The position numbers were made by a program, and so were the translations under genes. Positions 53,152 through 62,119 of a DNA stretch of 64,000 nucleotides are shown here, piece by piece. The DNA is from Phycisphaerae bacterium (lineage in GTDB: Bacteria; Planctomycetota; Phycisphaerae; UBA1845), in contig JAJDEB010000036.1 in the NCBI GenBank assembly GCA_029260015.1, positions 1,154,554 to 1,218,553 of the forward strand. The letters are read 5' to 3'. Positions within the stretch are counted from its first letter, which is position 1. Each line of letters begins with the position of its first letter. The notes under the pieces are model-generated. The model worked only from the letters and a program-made list of their open reading frames with translations. It had not been told where the DNA came from and ran no database searches.

Positions 53152-54219
53152 ATGAGTGAAGCGCCGCAAAATGTGCCCGCACAGCCGGGCGATGCTGAGT
53201 TGATACGCGAGTTGACCGACGGATACAACCGCATCCGTTCTGAATTGGGCAAAATCATTGTCGGTCAGGATGCGGTCGTCGATCAGTTGATGGTCGCGAT
53301 GTTTGCGAATGGCCATGTGATTCTCGAAGGCGTGCCCGGTCTGGCGAAGACGCTGATGATTTCGACGCTGGCGCGGTGTTTGGCGCTTTCGTTTCATCGC
53401 GTGCAGTTTACGCCCGACCTGATGCCCTCGGACATTACCGGCACGGAGGTGATGCAGGAGGACAAATCTACCGGTGTGCGTTCGTTTCGATTTATGCCGG
53501 GACCGGTGTTTGCCAACGTGATTCTTGCCGACGAAATCAACCGCACGCCTCCGAAAACGCAAGCCGCGCTGCTCGAAGCGATGCAGGAGCGGCAAGTGAC
53601 CGTCGGGTCAAACATGCATCCGCTGCCTTCGCCATTTTTCGTGCTCGCAACGCAAAATCCGATTGAACAGGAAGGCACCTATCCGCTTCCCGAGGCGCAG
53701 CAGGATCGTTTCATGTTCAAAGTTTTCGTCAAGTACCCCACATACGAGGAAGAACTACGCATCGCCGAAACGACGACGGTTGATAAGGAAGTCAACGTCG
53801 AGCAGGTTTTCACCGGCGAACAGATCCTCCGTTTCCAGCATGCAGTGCGGCGCATTCCCATCGCGCCGGAAGTCATGCGTCACGCGCTGGACTTGGCCCG
53901 CATGACGCGCCCGAACGAACCCGACGCCCCCGAAATCGTTCGCAAGATGCTGACCTGGGGGGCGGGTCCGCGTGCGGTGCAGGCGATGGTACTCGGTGGA
54001 AAAGCCCGCGCGGCACTTCATGGCCGCCACCACGTTTCATTTGAAGACGTCCGCCGCTGCGCCTTACCGGTGCTGCGACACCGCATCATCACCAGTTTCT
54101 CAGCCAGCGCTGACGGATACTCGACCGATCGCGTCATTGAAGAATTGCTAGGCATGCTCGACCCCAACGAAACCGTACTAAAGGGCGAAGATGGTTACAA
54201 CCGACTACTTTCAACCTAA
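53152..54219 (+). CDS. moxR: MoxR-type AAA+ ATPase
   Basis: 355 residues with a GAGG ribosome-binding site. Walker A GVPGLAKT (60-68), Walker B VILADEINRTPPKTQAALLEAM (D127, E128), sensor 1 in VLATQNPIEQEGTYPLPEAQQDRF, and arginine-finger/sensor 2 in the C-terminal lid (WGAGPRAVQAMVLGGKARA). MoxR proteins act as chaperone-like assembly factors with VWA-domain partners, which here are the next three gene products. Overlaps the DUF58 gene by 29 bases. Confidence 0.95.
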   Translation: MSEAPQNVPAQPGDAELIRELTDGYNRIRSELGKIIVGQDAVVDQLMVAMFANGHVILEGVPGLAKTLMISTLARCLALSFHRVQFTPDLMPSDITGTEVMQEDKSTGVRSFRFMPGPVFANVILADEINRTPPKTQAALLEAMQERQVTVGSNMHPLPSPFFVLATQNPIEQEGTYPLPEAQQDRFMFKVFVKYPTYEEELRIAETTTVDKEVNVEQVFTGEQILRFQHAVRRIPIAPEVMRHALDLARMTRPNEPDAPEIVRKMLTWGAGPRAVQAMVLGGKARAALHGRHHVSFEDVRRCALPVLRHRIITSFSASADGYSTDRVIEELLGMLDPNETVLKGEDGYNRLLST

Positions 54220-55108
54220 GACGCTTAATAAGATCACGCGGTTGGAATTGCGGGCGCGGCACGTTGTTGAAGGTTTTCTCAACGGATTGCATCGCAGCCC
54301 CTACCGCGGGTTCAGCATCGAATTCGCCGACCATCGCGAATATGTGCCCGGAGACGATCTGCGCCATCTGGATTGGCGCGTCTACGCAAAAGCCGATCGC
54401 TTCTACATCAAGCAATACGAAGTCGAAACGAATCTGCGGGCGTACCTGCTGCTCGATGCCAGTGGTTCGATGCAGTACCCTGCCCACCACGTCGAAGATC
54501 GCATGAACAAGTGGCAGTACGCTTCGACCATCGCAGCCAGTCTCGCCTACATGATGGTCAAGCAGCAGGACGGTGCGGGACTCATCCTTTTTGACCACGA
54601 AATTCGAAATAATCTGCCCGTCACGACGAACCCGGCGCAACTGCGCAACATGGTCGAAATGATCGAACAAACCGCACCGACGGAAGAAACGCAGACCAAG
54701 GTGCTGTTTCGGTACCTCGCCGACCAACTTCCTAAACGCAGCATGGTCGTGTTGATCTCCGACTTGCTCACCGACATCGACGAACTCAAGGACGGGTTGG
54801 AGCGGTTTCGATTTGGGCATCACGATGTCATGGTGTTTCACGTTCTCGACAAAGACGAACTCGAATTCCCATTTACCGATCGGACACTTTTTGAAGGACT
54901 GGAATACTCGACTGACGAAATCCTGACCGATCCGCAGTCGCTGCGCACGGCGTATCTCGATCGCGTTCGGGCGTTTATTCACGATGTGCAAAGCATCTGT
55001 CTCAATAGCCGCATCGACTACGTTCAGATCAGTACAGCCGACCCGCTCGACGTGGCGTTGACGCGCTTTCTATCCAACCGGATGCACCAGACAAAATCGA
55101 TGGCATAA
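54191..55108 (+). CDS. DUF58 domain protein with VWA-like MIDAS
   Basis: 305 residues; starts inside the moxR 3' end. The DUF58 motif YRGFSIEFADHREYVPGDD leads into LRHLDWRVYAK and a von Willebrand-like DASGS (about 89-93) that fits the metal-ion-dependent adhesion site. No transmembrane segment in this copy, so it is cytosolic. DUF58 proteins are the usual partner of MoxR. Nineteen bases before the BatA-like gene. Confidence 0.93.
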   Translation: MVTTDYFQPKTLNKITRLELRARHVVEGFLNGLHRSPYRGFSIEFADHREYVPGDDLRHLDWRVYAKADRFYIKQYEVETNLRAYLLLDASGSMQYPAHHVEDRMNKWQYASTIAASLAYMMVKQQDGAGLILFDHEIRNNLPVTTNPAQLRNMVEMIEQTAPTEETQTKVLFRYLADQLPKRSMVVLISDLLTDIDELKDGLERFRFGHHDVMVFHVLDKDELEFPFTDRTLFEGLEYSTDEILTDPQSLRTAYLDRVRAFIHDVQSICLNSRIDYVQISTADPLDVALTRFLSNRMHQTKSMA

Positions 55109-55127
55109 ACCCCATCGCGAAGACCCT

Positions 55128-57404
55128 ATGAATATGTCGCCGTACATTCTTGCTGCATTGGTCAACCCGGCTCTCTTTTGGGGCGGGGCTGCGGCGATGA
55201 GTGCGCCGATCATCATTCATTTGCTCGCCCGCCGGAGATTTCAGCGTATCCGATGGGCGGCGATGCAGTTTTTGATGGATGCCGACAAACAGAACCGCAA
55301 GCGAGTTCGGATGGAAGAACTGATTCTGCTCGCGCTGCGCTGCCTGGCGATTTTCTTGATCGGGCTGCTGGTATCGCGGCCTTTCGTTCAACCGTCAGGA
55401 GTCGCGGCGCTGCTCGGTGGGTCGCAACGCACCGAACGCATTTTCCTGCTCGATGATTCGCTCAGCATGGGCTATCAGGCGAACGATCGGGCGTTGATTG
55501 ACGATATGAAATCGAGCATTCGCAATCTGTTGCAGCGCCTGCGCGAACATGCGCCGCACGATACCGTGACGCTCATTCGCACCACCGACCCCGAAAACCC
55601 GATCGTCGTAGGTGCGATTCTCGACGACAGGCAGTACGAACTTCTTCTCGCCCGCATCGAAGCGATGCAGCCGACACAGCGATCGCAATCTGTTGAACGC
55701 TGCATGACCAACGTGCGCAAGTTGCTCGATGGCGATGACGGAGTGCTTAGCTGCGTGCTGTACGTCATCAGCGATTTCCAAGAGATCGATTGGCTCACCG
55801 CCCATACACCATCGGGTGAAGGCAATCCCGCAAACGCAATGCTGGCCGGCGAGCTTAGTGATTGGGCGAACGATGATCGCGATGTGCGCGTGGTGTTGGT
55901 TGATGTCGGTGATGATTCGCCGCAAAACGTCGCCATCACCGAGTTGCAGTCCAAACAGCGCCAAGTGGTCACCGGGGTATCGGCTGAACTTGAAGTGACG
56001 GTTCGCAACTTTGGCACCCGGGACGCCGACGCCCTTGAATTGCAGATCGCGAGCGACACATCCGGTGCGAGTTCCGTACCGACCGATCCGATCTCAGCCG
56101 GTGGACGCGTCACGGTCCCAATTTCGACGGTGATTCAGCGGGCTGGCGATGCATCGATCACCGTGTCGGCGAACCCTGACCGATTGGCAATCGATGACAC
56201 GCGCTATCTGGCTGTCGAAGCCACCGACGGTGTGCGAGTGCTGGTCGTCAACGGCGAGCCGTCCACCGATTCGTACCTTGACGAAGTCCATCTGCTGACG
56301 ACAGCCCTTCGACCTGAGGGAGACGTGTTCAGTGGTAATCAGGTCGATGTTATCGACGAGTCGTCACTCGACGGCGCATCGCTGGATGACTATCACCTTG
56401 TCATTCTCTGCAATCTGTACCGCGTCAGCGAACCGATCGCCGACGACCTGCACCGATTTGTTTTCGCCGGAGGAGGTCTTGCGATTTTTCTCGGTGACCA
56501 GGTATCCGACGCATTGGCATACAACGCGAGTCTGTATCGCGACGGCAAGGGGTTGCTTCCGGCATCGCTGCAATCGATCGTGCGGGCGAAGGAGTCGGGT
56601 GTGCATCTGGCGCAGAGCGATTTTCTGCACCCGGTGGTCCGCGTATTCTCGGGACAGGTCAATCCGTTTCTCGATCGCGTCAGCTTTCAGCAATACTTTG
56701 CGACCGAACCGGCGACCTTTGAACCCGACGAACAAAATGCTGATGCATCTGCCCGGGCACCGACGACGGTCATTGCCCGTTTCGACGACGACGAATCGAC
56801 GCCGGCGATCATGGAGCGTTCATACGGACGCGGGCGGGTGTTGATGTTCACGTCATCGTGCGATCTGGAGTGGAACGATTGGGCGCGGGATGCCAGCTAC
56901 GTCATCGGCATGCTCGAAGTCACGCAGCATTTGGCGCGGGCGGGCGACGCGAATCGATCAACGATCGTCGGCAAACCGCTGACCTTTGCCTTAAACCCAT
57001 CCGACTACGAACCGCAGGCGACGCTGCGCCTTCCGGGCTATCCGCAGCAGGAAGACGAAGAAGTCGTCGCCTCGACCGATGGCAGCAGCGGCATGCAGAT
57101 CAATTGGCCGCACACCGACCAGTCGGGCATCTACAGTTTTGAATTGCGCCGTCGCGACGGGCGAAGCGTCATTCGGCGATTCGCCGTCAACGTTGACGAA
57201 CAAGAGAGCGACCTGTCACCTGCGACGGAAGAAGACCTACGCCGTTCGCTCGATGGGCTGAAAGTTGAATATATCCAGGGCATCGCGATGGCTTCGGATG
57301 AAGCCGACGGTGGGCGGAAAGAACTTTGGCCGATGCTGCTTATCGCGGCGATGGGCCTTTTGATGATCGAACAGGTAATGGCCTGGCGCTTCGGGCGCGG
57401 TTGA
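55128..57404 (+). CDS. BatA-like membrane protein with VWA domain
   Basis: 758 residues. BatA N-terminal module: a first helix (about 10-35, containing PIIIHLLARRRFQRIRW), then a second helix (about 66-84, LILLALRCLAIFLIGLLV). A von Willebrand A-type domain starts at FLLDDSLSMGY (about 107-117), and beta-rich and amidotransferase-like regions follow (HLVILCNLYR). One helix near the C-terminus (MLLIAAMGLLMIEQVMAW). The protein faces the periplasm with most of its mass. Related to aerotolerance BatA of Bacteroides by N-terminus only. Confidence 0.85.
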   Translation: MNMSPYILAALVNPALFWGGAAAMSAPIIIHLLARRRFQRIRWAAMQFLMDADKQNRKRVRMEELILLALRCLAIFLIGLLVSRPFVQPSGVAALLGGSQRTERIFLLDDSLSMGYQANDRALIDDMKSSIRNLLQRLREHAPHDTVTLIRTTDPENPIVVGAILDDRQYELLLARIEAMQPTQRSQSVERCMTNVRKLLDGDDGVLSCVLYVISDFQEIDWLTAHTPSGEGNPANAMLAGELSDWANDDRDVRVVLVDVGDDSPQNVAITELQSKQRQVVTGVSAELEVTVRNFGTRDADALELQIASDTSGASSVPTDPISAGGRVTVPISTVIQRAGDASITVSANPDRLAIDDTRYLAVEATDGVRVLVVNGEPSTDSYLDEVHLLTTALRPEGDVFSGNQVDVIDESSLDGASLDDYHLVILCNLYRVSEPIADDLHRFVFAGGGLAIFLGDQVSDALAYNASLYRDGKGLLPASLQSIVRAKESGVHLAQSDFLHPVVRVFSGQVNPFLDRVSFQQYFATEPATFEPDEQNADASARAPTTVIARFDDDESTPAIMERSYGRGRVLMFTSSCDLEWNDWARDASYVIGMLEVTQHLARAGDANRSTIVGKPLTFALNPSDYEPQATLRLPGYPQQEDEEVVASTDGSSGMQINWPHTDQSGIYSFELRRRDGRSVIRRFAVNVDEQESDLSPATEEDLRRSLDGLKVEYIQGIAMASDEADGGRKELWPMLLIAAMGLLMIEQVMAWRFGRG

Positions 57405-57424
57405 TGATGGATACTTGAATTGGC

Positions 57425-59932
57425 ATGAACGCAAGCTTGCATAACAACTTGATGGGACAGGTTGACCACATCGAGGTCGAACGTCGCCTTGAATTTGCGG
57501 CGCTGCCCAGAGGGTGGTGGACCGTGGTGACGATGGTCATCGCCGCGCTGCTGGTCTACGCCATCATCTGGTTCTACCGCAGAGAGGGTCGAATCGGAGC
57601 CAGCCTGCGCGTGCGGATGGTGATGGCCACCCTGCGAGTCTGCGTCATGCTTTGTCTCTTGACGATACTGTTCGAGCCGATACTCGCGACGTACCTGCAC
57701 CGTTGGGTCAGTTCGTACACGCTTGTGTTGGTCGATTCGTCAGCAAGCATGGACTTGCAGGACCGCTATCGACGCAGCGAAGATCTCGATCGGATCAAGA
57801 CTGTCGTCGCCGACGCATCGCAGAAACCCGTTCGCCGCAGCGACGTCATCGACGAATTGCTAAGCGGTAACGACAAACGCTTCCTGCGAGGGTTGGCGGA
57901 GAATAATCGCGTCAAAGTTCATACGTTCGCCGACAACGTCCAAACGCAGTACACCATACGAGCCGCGAGAGAATCAACTGGCAAGAACGAAGATGCTCCA
58001 TCCGCAAACGATACGAAACCCGCCAATCAAAAATCACCCGTCGTCGATACCCATAGCGGCGAAGCATTCATCACCAAATTTCAAGCCACAGGCGCGGCGA
58101 CGAATATTGGCCGAGCCGTGCGGCAATCCATCGAAAAAGCTGACCGATCGCCGGTGGCTGGCGTTGTGCTCCTGACCGATGGCGGAATCAATCGCGGCGA
58201 CTCGTACGAAGACATCGCCCGCTTCGCCCAGGACCGTGGAATTCCGCTGCACATTGTGGGTGTCGGCAACGCAGCCCCCCCGCGTAATGTGCGGGTGGCT
58301 GAAGTGATCGCTCCGGATAACGTCTTCACGCAGGACCCGTTCGCGATCGTCACCCAGATCAGCGCACAGGGCATGGTCGGACAACGCGTCACCGTTGAAC
58401 TCGTCGAAAAGCAAGCCGGTTCCGATGGTGACGGGCGCATCGTTTCGTCGCAGGAAATCACCCTGGCAGAAGACAACACCGCCGAACCGCTGACGTTCAA
58501 GCATCGCCAGCAATCGGTCGGACGTTTTGTTTATCAGGTGCAGGTTCCGCTGAATGAAGACGAATCCGTCAGCGACGACAACCAGCGCAAGATCACCGTC
58601 AATGTGGTGGACAATAAAATTCGCGTGCTGTTGGTTGCGGGCGCACCGAGTTGGGAATACCGCTATGTGTCGCGACTGTTGGAACGCGACGAAACGTTTG
58701 AAGTCAGTTGCTGGCTCCAATCTGCAGACGACGATGCCGCCCGCGATGGCAACATCATCATCGATCATTTACCGGCGTCGGCTGAAGAACTGTTCGAGTA
58801 CGACGCGATGATTCTGCTCGACCCCGACCCGCTGGAATTTACAGCCGAGTGGGTCGAGTTGGCTGACCGATTGGTTTCGCGACATGGCGGCGGATTGATT
58901 TATGCGGCGTCAAGACTTCATGCCCCGGCATTTGCGCGCGACGAAGCAACGAAGGAATTGCTGCGTATCTTGCCCGTCACATTCGACCCCGATGCCGATT
59001 TGGTCCTAAACCAGATCGGTCACTATCAAAAAATCGCCCATCCGTTGATCGTACCGTCGTCGTCGCAAGGACACCCTGTATTAAAACTGCCTGGCGACAC
59101 ATCGTTGGAACTCAGTTGGGCAAACGTCGGTTCGGTGTATTGGCATTATCCGGTGCTTCGCGAAAAGCCCGTCGCAACAGTGTTGATGCGGCATGGCGAT
59201 CCGCGCATGCAAAACCGATTCGGTTCTCATATTTTGCTCGCGACGCAGTATGCCGGTTCGGGCCGATCTGCGTTTCTGGGTATCGACAGCACTTGGCGCT
59301 GGCGTGCGTATGGCGATAGCGTCTTCAATAAATTCTGGGTGCAGTTGGTGCGCTATGTCGTCGAGGGCAAACTTGTCGGCGGTAACCAGCGCGGTTCGAT
59401 TTTGACCGAACGTGATTCGTATCAACTCGGTGACGTCATCAACGTGTCGGCCCGCCTGTTCGACCGGGCATATCAACCGATGCAGATTCCCAGTGTGGAA
59501 GCCGAATACCACATCGGTGATGAACGCGGCAAGATCACGCTGCTGCGGATCACCGATCGACCTGGCTGGTATGAAGCGCGGTTCGTTCCTCCGACGACGG
59601 GTAGCTGCGAATTGACGCTGCCCATTCCCGATGGCGATATCTCCGACGACGTCGTCCGCCGCGAAGTGCAAGTGACCCGACCCAACCTGGAAATACTTCA
59701 GCCGCAGCTTGCCCGCGATCGGTTGGTGGCGCTGGCTGAACAGACTCCGGGTGGGCGATACTATGATGTCAAAGATGCAGCCACCCTGCCCGATCAGATT
59801 CCGGACCGCCACGAATCCACGACGATTCGTTCGCGACCGACGCCGTTGTGGGATGACAAGTGGGTGTTGATGCTGCTCGTGAGTTTATTAAGCACCGAAT
59901 GGGCGATGCGCAAGATTTTCCGGTTGTTATAG
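57425..59932 (+). CDS. Membrane protein with VWA and glutamine-amidotransferase-like domains
   Basis: 835 residues. Two helices near the N-terminus (about 38-55 and 70-95); VWA-like domain with MIDAS LVDSSAS (about 102-108) and VVLLTDGGINRGDSYEDIAR; then an Ig-like beta segment and a class-I amidotransferase-like domain (RVLLVAGAPSWEYRYVSRLL about 400-419; catalytic Cys not obvious). One C-terminal helix (WVLMLLVSLLSTEWAM). Similar in plan to the preceding BatA-like protein; the pair may form one complex. Stop 23 bases before the next start. Confidence 0.85.
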   Translation: MNASLHNNLMGQVDHIEVERRLEFAALPRGWWTVVTMVIAALLVYAIIWFYRREGRIGASLRVRMVMATLRVCVMLCLLTILFEPILATYLHRWVSSYTLVLVDSSASMDLQDRYRRSEDLDRIKTVVADASQKPVRRSDVIDELLSGNDKRFLRGLAENNRVKVHTFADNVQTQYTIRAARESTGKNEDAPSANDTKPANQKSPVVDTHSGEAFITKFQATGAATNIGRAVRQSIEKADRSPVAGVVLLTDGGINRGDSYEDIARFAQDRGIPLHIVGVGNAAPPRNVRVAEVIAPDNVFTQDPFAIVTQISAQGMVGQRVTVELVEKQAGSDGDGRIVSSQEITLAEDNTAEPLTFKHRQQSVGRFVYQVQVPLNEDESVSDDNQRKITVNVVDNKIRVLLVAGAPSWEYRYVSRLLERDETFEVSCWLQSADDDAARDGNIIIDHLPASAEELFEYDAMILLDPDPLEFTAEWVELADRLVSRHGGGLIYAASRLHAPAFARDEATKELLRILPVTFDPDADLVLNQIGHYQKIAHPLIVPSSSQGHPVLKLPGDTSLELSWANVGSVYWHYPVLREKPVATVLMRHGDPRMQNRFGSHILLATQYAGSGRSAFLGIDSTWRWRAYGDSVFNKFWVQLVRYVVEGKLVGGNQRGSILTERDSYQLGDVINVSARLFDRAYQPMQIPSVEAEYHIGDERGKITLLRITDRPGWYEARFVPPTTGSCELTLPIPDGDISDDVVRREVQVTRPNLEILQPQLARDRLVALAEQTPGGRYYDVKDAATLPDQIPDRHESTTIRSRPTPLWDDKWVLMLLVSLLSTEWAMRKIFRLL

Positions 59933-59955
59933 ACGCGGATATTGCACAGCGAAAA

Positions 59956-62064
59956 ATGATGCCAAGCCAAACGCCATTTAGACAGCATGTGTTGCAGCGC
60001 CTCTCGCGCTTGGCGAAGCGTTTGCGCGTCAACCGAGCGTTGGTCGGCGCGGGGGCGGTTGCGGTTGTTGTCTTGCTGGTGTTGGCGATTCAGTTTGCTC
60101 TCGACTATACACTGCGTCTTCGGTTAGACATGCGCTGCGCTTTGTTGGGGGTGGTGCTGATCGTGATTGGCTGGATCACCTGGCGGAAACTCATCAAACC
60201 GCAGCGATTGCGATTCGACGAACGCGATGTCGCCCGAGTGGTCGAAGAACGATTCCCGCAACTTGATTCGTTGCTGATTTCTGCCGTCGATTTCGATGCC
60301 GGAAACGTGGGACCGGTCGAATCCAATTCGCCGCAGCTTGCAGCGTCCGTCGTCACCCAAGCCGTCGAAGCGACTCGGGGCTTGTCTTTCGATGACATTA
60401 TCCACCCGAAGCTGGCACGACGCGGGACGCTCAAGGTGTTCGCCGTGGCGTCGGTGATGGTCGCGTCGATTGCAATTTCACCTCAGAAGATGGGCATCTG
60501 GCTCGACCGCAACATTCTGCTGCGAGACGTCAATTGGCCGAAGCGAACCGTAATCGTCGTTGATGCATCTGACGACCGCATCATCAAAGGGGCGATCGGT
60601 GACGACCTTGAAATCCGCGCGTCGATCCCAACAGGTTCGGTCGTGCCGCGAAATGTCGAGATCGTCTTTGAAACCGCATCCGGAAAGAGCGGACGCGAAA
60701 ACATGACCGGGGTGGGTCAGCGCGAGTTTCGATACACGTTTGCACGGGCCAAGGAAGAGGCACGCTTCTATCTAACGGGCGGTGACGACACCACCGATTG
60801 GTTTGAGACGCGGCTGACCGAGCGCCCGACGATCGACGAGGCGACGCTTTCGGTCGAACCGCCGCCGTATACGGGCATGGCGATGTTCACATTGCCATCG
60901 GGCCAGCGGGCGTGCGAAATCTATCCTGGCAGCGTTGTTGCGATTCAGGCGATCGCGTCGAAACCGCTGGCCAGTGCGCGGCTGATGAATGGCACGAAAG
61001 TGCTTGGCGAGCTTGAACCGGAGAACCAGACCATCACCGCATCGGTGACGCCGGATGAATCGCAGACGCTGCACTTTAGCATGACCGATCTCGACGGGCT
61101 CAATAACGTCCGGCCAATGCGCTTCTCGATTCGCATGCTCAAGGACATCGCCCCACAAGTTAAGCTTACGTTCGCACACGTCGGGAACATGGCCACCCCC
61201 GCAGCTCGGATTCCGGTTGAGATCGACATGAGCGACGACCTCGGACTTGCATCGGCGGACATGCTTTTTCGAATCGACAATCCCGATGCTGCGCAACAAT
61301 CGGTGACGCTCGCTGATTTTCATCCGCGGTCAAAACAATATGCCACGCAATTTGATTGGCCAGTGCAGTCAACCGGAGCCGCCATCGGTGAACAAGTGGC
61401 GGTCTTCGCTAAGGCGCAGGACCTCAACACCGTTTCGGGACCAGGTGTCGGCGAATCAACAACGATTACGTTTCGCGTCGTGACAGCCGAAGAGTTTCTC
61501 GCCGAACTCAATCGCCGCGAACAGGAATTCCGCCGCCAGTTTGAGCGGGCCGTCGATAATCAGGAGCGTTTGCGACGCCATTTGCTGACTGTATTGTCGC
61601 ACCTGAATGATCCGGACCAGAAAGACAAAATTGAATTGCAACTGGCACCGTTGGAACGGCGTCAAAGACAAGTGTTGGCTCAGGTGAATGTGATCCGCCA
61701 GCAATTTGTGCAAGTGCTCAGCGAGTTGGAAATCAACCAACTGGACGAACCCGAAATTCGTCAGCGTCTGCAAGATGGAATCATCACGCCGCTGACCGAC
61801 CTTGGAGCGCGCGAACTGAGCCAAGCCGCCGATTTGATTCGTCAGCTTGGGCGCGAGCCATCGATGGAAATCGCCCGACAGATTGATCCGCAGCAGGATC
61901 GAATTCTATACGAGATGCAAAGCGTCCTGGATCATATGCTCAAGTGGGAAGGTTTTCAGCAGGCCGTGACGCTGCTTCGCGAAATTATGCAGTTGCAAAA
62001 GGACCTGAACGTCGAGACGCAGGCAGAGATAGAAGCCGGGACCGACGACGTTTTTGATGATTGA
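59956..62064 (+). CDS. DUF4175-like large membrane protein
   Basis: 702 residues from the ATG at 59956; the frame extends upstream into the previous gene without support. Two N-terminal helices (about 32-50 and 60-75) are followed by RFDERDVARVVEERFPQLDSLL, a third helix (about 155-175), an extracytoplasmic beta-rich middle (Ig-like, about 200-490) and a C-terminal coiled coil (about 505-700, Gln/Glu/Arg-rich, acidic end). Length and layout fit DUF4175-type proteins of MoxR clusters; the family call is by layout, not alignment. Confidence 0.75.
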   Translation: MMPSQTPFRQHVLQRLSRLAKRLRVNRALVGAGAVAVVVLLVLAIQFALDYTLRLRLDMRCALLGVVLIVIGWITWRKLIKPQRLRFDERDVARVVEERFPQLDSLLISAVDFDAGNVGPVESNSPQLAASVVTQAVEATRGLSFDDIIHPKLARRGTLKVFAVASVMVASIAISPQKMGIWLDRNILLRDVNWPKRTVIVVDASDDRIIKGAIGDDLEIRASIPTGSVVPRNVEIVFETASGKSGRENMTGVGQREFRYTFARAKEEARFYLTGGDDTTDWFETRLTERPTIDEATLSVEPPPYTGMAMFTLPSGQRACEIYPGSVVAIQAIASKPLASARLMNGTKVLGELEPENQTITASVTPDESQTLHFSMTDLDGLNNVRPMRFSIRMLKDIAPQVKLTFAHVGNMATPAARIPVEIDMSDDLGLASADMLFRIDNPDAAQQSVTLADFHPRSKQYATQFDWPVQSTGAAIGEQVAVFAKAQDLNTVSGPGVGESTTITFRVVTAEEFLAELNRREQEFRRQFERAVDNQERLRRHLLTVLSHLNDPDQKDKIELQLAPLERRQRQVLAQVNVIRQQFVQVLSELEINQLDEPEIRQRLQDGIITPLTDLGARELSQAADLIRQLGREPSMEIARQIDPQQDRILYEMQSVLDHMLKWEGFQQAVTLLREIMQLQKDLNVETQAEIEAGTDDVFDD

Positions 62065-62119
62065 ATTCGATTCATATCCATTCGGATTCTAGAATCATCA
62101 TAGATGAGAGGCGGATGCC

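Noticed and set aside
51950..54991. Minus frames of 308 and 285 codons opposite the toroid, propeller end and DUF58 genes
   Set aside because: Shadows of conserved plus-strand genes with overlapping operon structure; no ribosome-binding sites or motifs.
58034..59812. Minus frames of about 240 codons opposite the VWA/amidotransferase-like gene
   Set aside because: Same codon-bias shadow effect.
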